From assembly GCA_001642005.1 (NCBI GenBank), contig LWCA01000082.1:1-57987 (forward strand): 57,987 nucleotides of DNA. The letters run 5' to 3'. Made by a program: the position numbers and the translations under genes. Below the pieces are notes generated by a model. That model had not been told where the DNA came from and ran no database searches. It worked only from the letters and a program-made list of their open reading frames with translations. Below, in pieces: positions 36,639 to 49,200 of this stretch. Position 1 is the stretch's first letter. Each line of letters starts with the position of its first letter. The DNA is from Intoshia linei. Its lineage: Eukaryota > Orthonectida > Rhopaluridae.

Positions 36639-39108
36639 ATGGAAATAATAGTTCATAATTATGTTGCAGGTAATTTCAATATTTTGTATTTTTAAAAAAA
36701 ATAATCAATGTTAAATGGTCATTGAAATGAGATAATGATATAATATGATGGTCTACAATTGTAATTGGTAATTTATTTTATTAGATTATCTAAAAATAAA
36801 CAATCCAAAATCTTACAAGCAATTTATCACGGAAAATAATTTGTCTCGATTTGACAAACCAAATTTGGAATTTTCTTCTTTAGAACAAATTTTGCATGAT
36901 GTGTACATTTTGAAAAAATTGGGTATTTTTAATAAAAGTCAAATATAAATCACATATCTTAATAGCTTGTCAATGGTGTAATTTTGATAATTTTGACTTG
37001 GTAGAGAATTTGAATTCACTGAAACTATATATTATTAATTTTTGATATTACATTTTATACTTCTTCAATAAAATAAACATTTACAATAAATTAATGACAA
37101 CCTAGAGCAGCAATGGGAACCTGTTACCCGCCGCTAAAATATTATACACTTGTATCCAGGGATTGGAAATTTGTATTTGCTAAATATTAATTTTTCAATT
37201 AATTGAAAAATGAAAAAATAATTTTCGTAATAAAAGATAGTATTAAATAAAGATGAAAAAATTAATTAAATTTTTTTATGTAGTTTAAAAATTAAATTAA
37301 TAATTATACACTATAATTTATAATAATACAATATTGAGGTGTCAAGTTGACACTGTCAACACTCGTTGTCGCGTATCACAGTCCCACCATTCTTTATTTA
37401 TTTCCTTGTTCGAAGAAAGAAATAAAATAAATATTATGAAAATATTTTCTAAATACTATTTTGCAAATAAAATATTATCAACTTTTCATTATTCTATGCA
37501 ATTTTAGAAAAATAGAAACGCGTTTGTCACCAGAAAAATGATGTATTTAACCTACTAACTTGACTTTTATGTACTTCGAACAAAGTGCATCCTAGTATTC
37601 ATTATAACCACATGACATTTTTTAAAAATGATTATGATATTGTTATCAATTTTCAATTGATTGAAATTTTTTATTTTTTATAAAGCAATTAATTGAAAAA
37701 TAATTTTTACCAATTAATTCCAATCCCTGCTTGTATCTATTATTATCATTATAGCTATTACCTCATAAGTTTCGGTCTACTGAAATAGGGAATTGTAGAG
37801 AATACTATATTGTTAATTTAAATTTTTAGATAAAAAGGCTAAATTATTTTCAATAATGAAAGATAAAGTGAACTGTTTAAAATTAGAGACTAAAAAAATA
37901 TTTACAGATTTGACCGAGTTTGAATTAAATTTAATTGAATTTTCTTCATTTTATCAAGAAATAAATATACCCTCCAAAACTAAGAAATGTAACCAATGCA
38001 TTCAAACCGAAAATGTTGACGTTGATAGTGTTAAGGTGGTTTTTTTCATTTAATATTTAAATTAATTACTAATTTGTAGTTTTGACATTACTAATTTTAC
38101 TAATCATAAAAAATTAAATTATATCATGATAATAATATAATTGAAGAGTCAATATTCTACTGTATTAGATTTTATTAAAATGATTTATCTGTAAATATAA
38201 TACGGCTAATGCAGTTTTATAATTAGAATTCAAAATTTTAGAATTTTTTTGACCATAAAGATTTGGCTCAAGACGTTGGAAAAATTAATAATTTTATAGA
38301 CTCAATAAACAAATCAAAAATGGTAGATTCATCATTAAAAGAAAAGGTAATTTGTAAATATATTTTGGTTTGTACCAATTTAATAATAATTGTTTTTAAA
38401 AAGAATCAAGAACTTAAAGGTATACTTTCTGGCTTTGAAAACACTGAAACGATGGAAAAAATGGCTCACGCTTTACAAAAACTTCCGTACATAAATTTGG
38501 ATGAATGTAACTTTACAGTTCCAAGTCATTATGAACAAATGTTGAATGAAAATGAAAGATTACTTAAAAATCCTCTAGATGTAAACTGGCAATTTGATAA
38601 TTCAAAAGTGGAACATTTTGATTTTTTTAATGTAACTGGAAAAAAAAGAATGTCAACTATAAAGGGAGATTTGCAATGCAAATATGTTAAAAATTATGAC
38701 AACGTTGGTGAAAATGTTGGTTCTTCCGGTAAAATGGCAAATGATTTAAATGTACCAAATTACAAAATACCAATTTCATATATTCACTGCGATGAAACTA
38801 AAAATTGTACTATTTTTTCAAATTCCAAAACTGCTATTCAATCAAACCATCCCAAAAATATTAAACCCAATCAACCATTTATATCAAATCAAATTGTGAC
38901 CTCTGTAGAAATAACCCACGTTGAACCAGCCTTGTCACCTCTGTCTGATAATATCGGTTAGTCTCATGAAACCTGAAAATAGTTATTTGAAATCTCTACA
39001 ATTACGTACATATGTATGTATGCTCTATTAAAAGTTTTTGTGATATGCCTTATTAATTTCGTTATCGTGTTAGGTGTTTTCAAAATAGAAGATAATACAT
39101 TACTTTAA
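36639..39108 (+). CDS. LisH-like protein of unknown function
   Basis: Six exons join in frame: 36639-36669, 36785-36922, 37830-38035, 38242-38346, 38404-38956 and 39074-39108, giving 355 residues. The N-terminus (VHNYVADYLKINNPKSYKQFI, ENNLSRF) has the spacing of a LisH motif, a short helical dimerisation element found in centrosomal, microtubule and nuclear regulators. A coiled-coil-like part follows (DKVNCLKLETKKIF), then a helical segment MVDSSLKEKNQELKGILSGF and a long polar, probably disordered tail. LisH at the N-terminus plus an SLxEK-type helix is reminiscent of NPAT, the histone-gene co-activator, but this is weak and the protein is much shorter. The 57-nt intron at 38347-38403 has no stop and is a multiple of three, so its retention would also keep frame. 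The 907-nt intron carries a young hAT insertion. Confidence 0.6.
37157..37729. mobile_element. hAT element with perfect 8-bp target duplication
   Basis: Ends are CAGGGATTGGAAATTT and, in reverse complement, CAGGGATTGGAATTAA. The octamer cttgtatc is present unchanged on both sides (37149-37156 and 37730-37737), which identifies a hAT-superfamily insertion and implies it is recent. The 573-bp interior is AT-rich with no transposase. It lies in an intron of the LisH-like gene. Confidence 0.95.
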
Positions 39109-39451
39109 TGAATTTTTTACAAAATTCACCCAAAAGATTCGCGCCAAGGGTGATACAAGAATCTCTAAACGTGAAGCGAGATTTGGAGAAATTGTCTAAA
39201 TAGCAACATTGGTTGTATTTAGGTTTCATATTTCAATATTTTAGTAGGTCATGACGAAGCCAGAGCCATTTATCCTTAGTGACCATACTACCTTTCAAGC
39301 ATCTTTAATATTACTTTTAAATATGAGACATTCGTTACTCGTATTCATTCATTAAATTATTTTCAGAGCTGATGGGATCGTCAAATAATTATTACAAGAC
39401 TCAAACTAAATTACATAACAAATTTCAATTACACTTTATTTTTCATAAATA

Positions 39452-40186
39452 ATGACGTCCTTTTGGGATAAAATTACTTTTCCACGAACTGATGTTTTGA
39501 TTTTTACTGGAGTGGCACAAATAAATTTGTATGCCGTTATCAACAATCTTACGGCTATGAAAAGATGTATGATCGTTTTCTTGTATATTTTATATATATT
39601 TGGGTGGCCATTATTTTTTAGTAATTGTATCGATAAAAACCATTTTGAAATTCTCGATAACTAGTATATTTTGCAAACGTGCATTTTTTGTAATGTTCAT
39701 ACAATTGTTAAAAAAATTAAGAATTGTCTAGAATCCAAAAAAAATTAAAAATGTCAAATTTCACCTGGGCCATACCATGTGAATCATGATCTAATAGTGT
39801 TGCCAATGTATCAAATTAAATTTTTATATAGCCTATTTATTTGCTTGTTTATTGCCTATTTCTTATGGAATATCATATTATGGTCACTTGGCATATATTA
39901 AACATTGTGTCAATGAAAGATTATTGGTTGCAGATTACGTCAAAAATCACCCTGAAGACTTTCCAGAATTAAGTAATTACTTTTGTACAATTTGATTGTA
40001 ATTAACACTAAATATACATCTTTACGAGATTTGGAATGAATTTTACATCATTACAAATCACTCATTTTTTGGATAATACTTTGTTAACATTTCAGTCAAT
40101 ATTTTATTATTCTTTTTTTAGAAATAAAGAAAAAGAAAATTGGAGAGATATATGAACCTTGGATTCCAGTTAGAGGTGGTTGGTAA
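39452..40186 (+). CDS. NDUFC2: NADH dehydrogenase (ubiquinone) subunit C2
   Basis: Three exons (39452-39566, 39832-39972, 40122-40186; introns 265 and 149 nt) give 106 residues, close to the family length. NDUFC2 is an accessory subunit of mitochondrial respiratory complex I with two membrane segments in the proximal membrane arm. The sequence shows a first hydrophobic segment (VLIFTGVAQINLYAVINNL), a second (YLFACLLPISYGISYYG), and the family's conserved matrix tail: ADYVKNHPEDFPE then KKKIGEIYEPWIPVRGGW. The HPEDFP...GEI box decides the identification. The start is the first ATG giving the expected N-terminal length; no long presequence is seen, as is usual for this subunit. The stop is 22 bp from the stop of PIG-S on the other strand. 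Confidence 0.92.
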
Positions 40187-40208
40187 AAAATAAAAATTAA
40201 TCGATATA

Positions 40209-43200
40209 TCATTTATTTGTAAAATGGTTTTTAATCACTTTAATTGAAGCAATAAGAGGTATAGCAAGTGGTAAAAATAGTGGAATATATATACCATATC
40301 TAAATAAAATAAAATTACAATATAAAAATTTACATTCCAGTGATCCAGTACTTCTAAAATTGATACGCTTGTAAAAAAAATTTAAAATTTCTACAACTAC
40401 ATTAGTTTCCTAACATTAGCGTGTAATACGAAAAAAAAAATTGGAAAATCTTCATTTGATGTAAAATTTTAAATTAATTTTGTCACGTCTCAGATTTAAT
40501 CGGAAACTTGATAGATTTATCTAGTGTCCATAACCCATATTTGGAACTATACTATACGTTCTAAAGAACTTTTTTATTTTTGTTAATTAACGGAAGTTGA
40601 CATCTGGATATGATAAATTAATTATTTATTTTAATTACTTTTGGTCCTCCGGAAAGTACAAACTCTTTGTCAATAATGGATCCATCATTAGTTTATCTAG
40701 ATTTAATTCAAATCATTAAAAAGAAATAATTATAAATCAGGCGTTCACACACTTTTTGCACGGCGGACCGGTAATTAATTATAAAATTTATAGCTGGCCA
40801 TTAAAGTGGAATTACTAGGGAAATACAAAAAATTATAAATAAAATATACAAAAATTTTGATCAAAAAAACTCATAAATTTGTAAAAACATTTTCAGACAT
40901 TTACGTCTCCATGAGAAGGGCAAGTATAAGTTAATTTTTTATATGTTAATTAGCATGCAATTCCAAGCATGATCATAGCAATATTATGTTTATTAATTAG
41001 CTAATTAAAATTTTATAAAGTCATTTTATTTTTCTAAAAGTTAATAAGTAATTTTTTTGAAATTGAAATTGAAAATAAACACTTCTATTTCATTCTAAAA
41101 GTTTCACTTTTACAGATAAAATTTTGATCATCACGAAATGATGTCAATAACTGATGTAATGACGAATAAACTGAACAACCCTAAAATTAAGGTTTTATTT
41201 AATGAATGGGTAAAACATTGCCATCTGAAAGTTCATGTCGTGGCAGAGCGGATAATTTAAATTCAAACAAATCCCAATATTATATAATTTTCTAAGGAAC
41301 GCTCCTTCTACATAAAAAATTACCCTACTCATCAGTGATCATCACTAAAAAATGAGATACCGCGTCAGTAGACACTGTAAGGTGTACGCCGTACATAGTT
41401 TTTCTATTTTAAAAATACACAAATTTAGAGCTTATTTCCCATCAAATGGTCAAAATTTCCAAAAAATGTGACACCCTAGTGCAGGGTGGTAACCAGTGGC
41501 CCACATAATAATTTTGGTAGTCCTTTGAGTAAATTATTAATTTTTTCATTTTAAACACCGTTTTAAATAGTTTCTAATATAATTAGCTCATTATAAAATA
41601 TTTTAATATTGAATTTTCAGATCGCCCTGGACTTTATTTTGTTCAATATACGGAACCGTTTCTCTTCAGTTAAAAGTTAGAATAGAATTGTCAAAAAGGG
41701 TTAATGTTAATATATCCAAAATGGTACATGATATTGATTATAGTCTACGGATCGTAGTCAAATAAACAATTTACGGCGGGTATAGGCGAATAAAAAAATT
41801 ATAAACGACGGACTGGTGAACGGTTAAGAATTGAAGGATGACAGTAACTATACTTAACTTGAACGCGAACTTCAAATTACGCTTCGGTCTATTTTTCAAA
41901 CGTGTACTAAGTATTGTATATGTAATATTTAGTTACCTGCAAATTCTTTGCAAATTATTGAATTTTTATAAGCTTCATCGATATTTGAGGCTAATTTCAT
42001 TTTGGTGTAAATAAAATATTTATTGGTATTCTTAAGCTAAATTATACATTATTACACAGTGAATGAAAATTATTAAGCTTAAATGTTATCGCAACCCACG
42101 TTATTCCCCTTACTGGCACGTGGATCGCAAATTGTATAAATTTAAACAATACATATTGACTAATTTGGTCTGAAACAGGTATCACACTAATTGTATCAAT
42201 GAGGGAGAAAAATGATTTGATTATGTGTTGACTGTGTATTAAATGGTTTACTGTCTTTTCTATCAACCATTGATGTACAAGCTAGAAAATAGTGAAATGA
42301 TGTAATGTAATAACTCTCTAGATATACCCACAGGTAAACGTATATGTCAGTAATGGCAAAAGATATGTTTTTTGTGTTAAAAATGCACACTTGACGTATT
42401 TTTTAACTCTTAAAAAAATTAAATTTATCAGTAAAAACAAAAGAAATAGATTCCATGATTAAACAAGGGTCACTTCGTATCATTGAAATTTACAAGCTTT
42501 GGACCATATCCACTTCATTAAAAAATTTGCTAAAAAATGTTACTCATTTTCACTCATACATTTGGTTAGGTAAGAAATTTAGCTTTTGTTTCAATTTGAG
42601 AGGGTGATTAACAATTTCTTTTACTAGGAAACACCAGAAAACAATTTTCGAATACAATCTCAACACTAACACAACATTTGATTTGGTTAACATCACTAAT
42701 ATAGGTTATTTATTTAAAATGCTTATTTGGGAAAAACTGAGGCACAACTTTACAAACATTTTGTAGAGGATGGTTTTAAACGGTTTCATACCGTAGGTTC
42801 GGCTCTATAGTATATATTCTATTATAAAATCGATCATATACTATTTTGCTAAGAATTACCATATTTGAAATGAAATTTTTGTGCATTTTCGCGAAATTTT
42901 CATTACACTTTACAGACTAAATCAACAATAATATTTATAACATAATATATAAAAGAAACAATTACTTTGAAAAGGGTGTCTATTTAAATACAACCATTTT
43001 TACTAAAAATCAAAATTTATCAAACCCTTAAGGGAAAAATCCATAACTGTATATTATATAAAACTAGGAAAGTAATAATTGAATTGTTCTTTTCATTTTC
43101 GTTAAAAACTTGACAAATTACTATTTTGTAAAGTGACATTTTTCATCTTTTATGAAATAATTTATGTAATTTTATAAATCTTGCGTAATTATATATTTAT

Positions 43201-46200
43201 ATAAATTCACAGTAACCCGTACAATACATAAAATATACACTTTTTCAATTAAATAAGTAATTTTAGTTTATTTGGATACTCTGCAATTCGATAAAATTGG
43301 ATATTTCCTTTAAGGGTAGGTAAATTAATTTTTAATAAAAATGTTTGGATTTAAAATAAATTGTAAATGCATAAATTTCATCAATCACCTCATTCTGACT
43401 TATAAATGTTAAAATTAATAATAAAATTACTTGCAGGCCAAGAAAAAATAAAAGCTGTTTTGAAAATATTTTCATGATTCTGTCATATTCTTCATATTCA
43501 TTAAATGTCTCATTTACATTTAAAGAATATATTCCTCCCCAATCTGGACTAATTATGGTATTGCTAACATTTTCTAAACATTTAACCAAATTAACGTGTA
43601 AATATAAACATTTTAAAAAATGCATAAACGTACTATACGTAGTATACACCGTGATGAAAAATTTTTTAGCTTACGTTTACATGAATGTCAACATGAATAA
43701 TTGTCATATTGTAGTCATAATCCTTTACTTATAAAATTGAATGTCGGTGTATTACCTTTTATTTAATAAATTTTAAAAAATTAAGTCCGATTATTAAAAA
43801 AAACACAATTCCTAATAAATGTTTTCGAGTGTGATGTTTTTATGTAAGTTTTATATTCATAAATTGAGACCTTCAGGTCAGAAACTCCATTTCCCTTTTT
43901 TTAAAATCTAAATAAACCCCTACAAATTAAAAAAAACATAAATTCTGGGATAGTTTTGAAAATCTTAAAAACAATATTTATATTATCATAAATCGCCACC
44001 TGAAAAAAGTGCATTTTAAAGATCAATACCACAGATTACTTTTTTTAAAAATGAAAAGTCCTAAAATTGAAAAAAATTACAGTTCAAAGATTTATTTATT
44101 ATTACTAGTTTTATATACTAAAAATTAAATATTACACTACACAACAAAATGAAAACTTTTTTCAAGATCTGAATGAGACAATTAAAAATATGACATTTTT
44201 GTTATCGATATGATACTGCTATTTTTAATTTTACAGTTCGCTATTAAAAGATATTAGTTGACAACATCATAGCAACTAAGTTATTTCAATTAATTTTAGT
44301 TTCTTAATATGTAATCTAATTAGAGTTTTAAATGAGATATTTCATTTTTTTTAATAATTTTTAGTATTAATGTTATGTATGCAATTTTAGCAGATAATTA
44401 CGTAATCATATTTAAATTAACATGAAATAGTGATTGTGATTTCCCAAAAATGACAAAAGTCAAGAACTTTTTAAATTTAATTACAAGAATTCAAGAAAAA
44501 ATTTTTTATTCATATATAATATAGAAGCATTGAAAATTTTAGAGACCTTCATTAATTTTAGAAACAAAAAGAAATTTAATGGATGAAATAACACGAATCT
44601 AGATTGAAATTTACAAATTTAGTTAGAAAAAAAATTATTCATTTTAGATTGTTGAAAAAGTGTTTCAAAATACACATAATATTGATAGATTCGTGTTTTA
44701 AACGCGTTCTACGTTTTGTAACGAAATTAGAAGCAGTATAGAAATTTCTTTCACTTTGTGTTGACTTAGGTTAAACGGTCATAAGGGCTTCCTTTAAATT
44801 TAACAATCTTGATGATAGCGTCCCAGTTCGTAATAACTCATAATATTTTTAAAAATAATATTGGGGAAAAAAGGATAATTACCTCAAGCGTTAGTAATTT
44901 GTGGTTGGAATAAGTGGTTTTTAAAAAAAGTATTGAAAAAAGAATATTTTTTCATTAAGATTTGGAAAATTAGATTTTATATGATTATAATATAAAATCT
45001 AGAGATTATAATAATTTGTCAATTCTAGTATTAAAGTGAAACTTTTTTATATTTTTGTAATATTACAAGGTTTAATGAATGTGGTATATGAACAAATACT
45101 GATGAATAGTATATATCATTGAAATCAGCTTTAAATTATCTACAAAATCGTATTATTTTTATGCAAATCTACTTTTCAGTTTTGACTTGATAACTTATCA
45201 TTGATAACACTAGTCAATCTTAATTAACTATTTGAGTTTAATAATGGTTTCTCAATTTTGTATTTAAAATGAGACATTTGAGTCATGATAATAAAAGATT
45301 GTAAAATCAGAAAATCATGTTTGGGACCCAAACATTGGGTAATTTCTAAAATGAAATGTGTCAGTTAGTCATGTCAACCTCAAGATAAGCAGAATTAATG
45401 TATATATCAGGGTAATAATTAATGTTTGGGGTCAATTTAAAAATATTTATACCCAAGAAAGGTTAAGGAAGTTAACGAGTAAAATACTGTTAATATTTAT
45501 TAATTTTGTTTAAAATTAAGACAAAAATTGGATACACGCAAATTAACATAATATAATTTTGTGGCTCCAGTCGCTACTTTGCCTCCCATATATAGAATAT
45601 ATTATAAATAATTATACCTCCCTGCCGAAATTTAATAGGTTTCATTTTTTCATTGACAACATTTTCCAAAATGACAAAATTTATTACTTCATTTAAAGAT
45701 ATTTGTGAACCTAAAATAAAAATTGATACATACTCTCAAAGTTAGCCTAAATTGGTGTAATTAATGATGATTTTCAAAATCTTTTTGATATGTAATAAAC
45801 TATATATAAATTTAAATAATACTAACGATAAATTAAACAATGATAATTGGTGTTTGACCATGAAGGTGCAAATTTCAAGTAATATAATATACGTATGTGA
45901 TTGGATTAACCCTAATAAAATGTATTGAATGTTTTATTTTAAAAAAGAAGTAATTTTGGTTTTTGATCGTGAAAATGGAAATATCTGAGAGTCACTTTTA
46001 TCCTAATTGCTACACCGGAAAAAATTAACTTAAAATTTATGTTTTATAAATTTCGGGCACGGTAACTTTTCTAAATAAATGGTTACATACCTAGACAAAC
46101 ATTTATACGAGTTTTAACTTATATTATATACATTAAGTTATATTATTTTTAAAAATGGTTTGAAAAAATCGCACCATTTTAATATCATCTAAAACTTACG

Positions 46201-49200
46201 ATTATTAGATATTTGTTATTCCAACACAACATTTATTAACATTAAGTAAATAATAAATTAAAGTATTATTAATTAAGTAATACATTATAATGTGTTATAA
46301 TAAAATTATATTACTAAATTGATTTACTGATCATCTCTCGGTGATAGTCAAAATTGGAAAATGAATTAATAGAAAGTAAATAATAAATAAAAAAATACCT
46401 ATAAAATTGTAAATTGAATTTAAGATAGGCGACAATGTTTCAAGATTGAGTACATTATAATTGGCATCTTGTGTATATTGTAAATTTAACCAACTTGCAC
46501 GATGACGCTAATATAATCATAATTTTTTTATTACATGTAAATTATTTATAATAAAAACAAAAAATAACTAGTTTATCTAAAAAAATAAATAATTTATTTA
46601 AGCTAGTGACCAAAAACCGCGGTTCAATAAGTAAAAAAATAAATGTTAATGAGTTTATATGACAATAGATTATGCAAAAAAATTATCGCTACCTGAATAT
46701 AAACATCGAAATTAATGTATTTTTCAAGTGCTCGAGTATATTTTAGAAATGACGCTAAAAATAAAATATTAACATGTAATGCAAATCAATTTTTCTTGAA
46801 CGCGATCTACATATTCAGGAATTTTATGATATATAATTTTGTAAAATGACCACATAATGTCATATTAGATTTTAGGGAGACATTAGTAATTGATCATTAT
46901 TTTTTATCCCCCCTTCCATCTATGCCTTTTCGGTAAATCCCGTATTCCCGTAAAAAACAAAAAATGTAATTTTTTAGTTGTAATTATCACATTATGTGTA
47001 AATAAATAGATACATTAAATTCCTGAATGTGATGAAATAATAATTCTATAAAAAATGTATCATAACATATTTTATGAGAATCAAATGATTTATACCGATA
47101 CATAAACTGAACCAGTTTACAAAATTTGCTACCGCCACCCAAAATATTAAACCAAAAATATTATTGAACTAAATCAATACAACCAAAAAAAGTTAATAAC
47201 AATAAAACAAAAAACATACATTTATATTGACTAAAGGTTCCAATATTAACATTTTCTGATGATTTCAGAATTATAAAATTTAAATTAAATTTTTGAGATA
47301 AATTCCATTGAATATCTTTACCCTACATAAAAAGGTACATTAAAATTTAAAATAAAAAAAACATTACAATTACAGAATTTTCAATATTCATATTTAAATG
47401 TAACCAAATGATCAATTTTTCCATTTCTAAATTAATCACATAATAATGTCATTTCCAATCAAAACAATGACTGATAATTGTCATGTATATTATCCTAACT
47501 TATATAATATGACACGCGATTTTTGTTTGTGTGTCTGTGTGTGTGTTCAGCTTTATTTAAATAACTGTCTTATAATTTTTATAAAGACCACATTCCAATT
47601 ACAGTTTTTTTCAAGACGTATATTAAGATACATTTCAACCTTTCAATTTCACATCTTAAGGGTCAAAAACCCCCGTTGTCCCTCTTTTTGATTAAACTAG
47701 TTGCAGTATTTAAAAAAATATATACGCTGATGCGGATTTTAAAATCATAAACATTACCATAATTTTAAATTAAAAAAAATTATATCTTCAGGGCCAAAAA
47801 CCACAAATTACCTTTTTTTTTAATGAAAACAGCCCTAGAATTTTAAACAATTGACAGGTGGTAGAGTTGTATCATGTTAACACACATAAAAAAATTCAAT
47901 CCGAATAAGTAACGACTTCACGGTCAAAAAAGCATTTTAGTATTCATATTTTTTTTTCCGAAATATTTTATTAAAACAAAAAATATGAAATAACTAACGG
48001 TCCGAAAATTTAAAAAAAAAATTATTCTGATAGAGCTTATTCCAGTTAATATAAATACAAAATTTCAAAAAATCATAAATTCTGGGACGCGTTTTAAAAT
48101 GATTAACACCTGGTAAATGTCAGCCTCAAAAACTTACATCTTCAAGGTCAAAACCATAAATTAATCTTTTTTTAAAAATGAAAAAAGTACTAGAATTTTA
48201 TATCACATAAATACTTGGATACTTAGATTAAAACCTTATTATTACTTGATTATTACCTTTTTAAAAAAAATATACAGCTAATAGTTATTTTCAGCTAACA
48301 TACACAAAAAATTTCCATCTCGCAAAGAAACGCCTTTACGGTCAAAAAAGTATGTAGTACGGTATTTAGAAGTTTATTTTATCTGAAATTTATGTTATTT
48401 ATGACCATTTTTTAGGGTTTTAAGATTATACAATTATTGCCTATAATCAAGGGTGTTACCAGCAAAATTAAAAAATTAGTTTATTTTTGTAAAGTAATTT
48501 ATTATCTAATAAATCCAACCTTTATCCCACCATTAATAAAAAATAACATTTCAAGTCCTTCAGCTAAAAATCCCCTTTTTCTGATATTATTTTATAAATT
48601 TAAAAATTTTTTCGATATTATATTAAACAATCGAAAAATAAGACTAAATAAATAATAATTACTTAATTATATTTATATTAATGTATAAATAGTTAATTTT
48701 TTAATTAAATTATTTTTTTTTACTTTAGTCTAGGTCAGTGGTTTTCAACCTTTTAATGTTCGCGACCCCCTTATAAACATAAAAATTTTTCATGTCCTAA
48801 ACATATATGTACTCCAAACATCTTATCAATTCACATAAATGAAAATATTAAAGAAACATATTCAGTTTTATTTATATTTTCTACTGTGTTCAAATTCTCA
48901 CGACCCCCCGGTTGAAAACCACTAATCTAGGTGAATTGATAAATTTTACATTAAATTGGTCACTTTAAATTCTTCATAATGCATGTACTTTAGGGTGCCA
49001 CCAATAGCGGATCTAGGTGGATTGCATAGTGCATGGGGTTATAATCATTGAAAATTTCTCAGAGTCACTAGCGTCATTGCATTCGGTTTCGAAATCAACC
49101 GGCAAATCGACCACCCTAGCTTATAATCAATTAAAAAATCGGTATCAGCAGAACTCGCTGCTGTTTGTACTAACACTTGGTAAAGTACATAAAAGTCATG

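Noticed and set aside
43474-43734. 86-codon plus-strand frame
   Set aside because: Antisense to the clear PIG-S exon 43573-43389.
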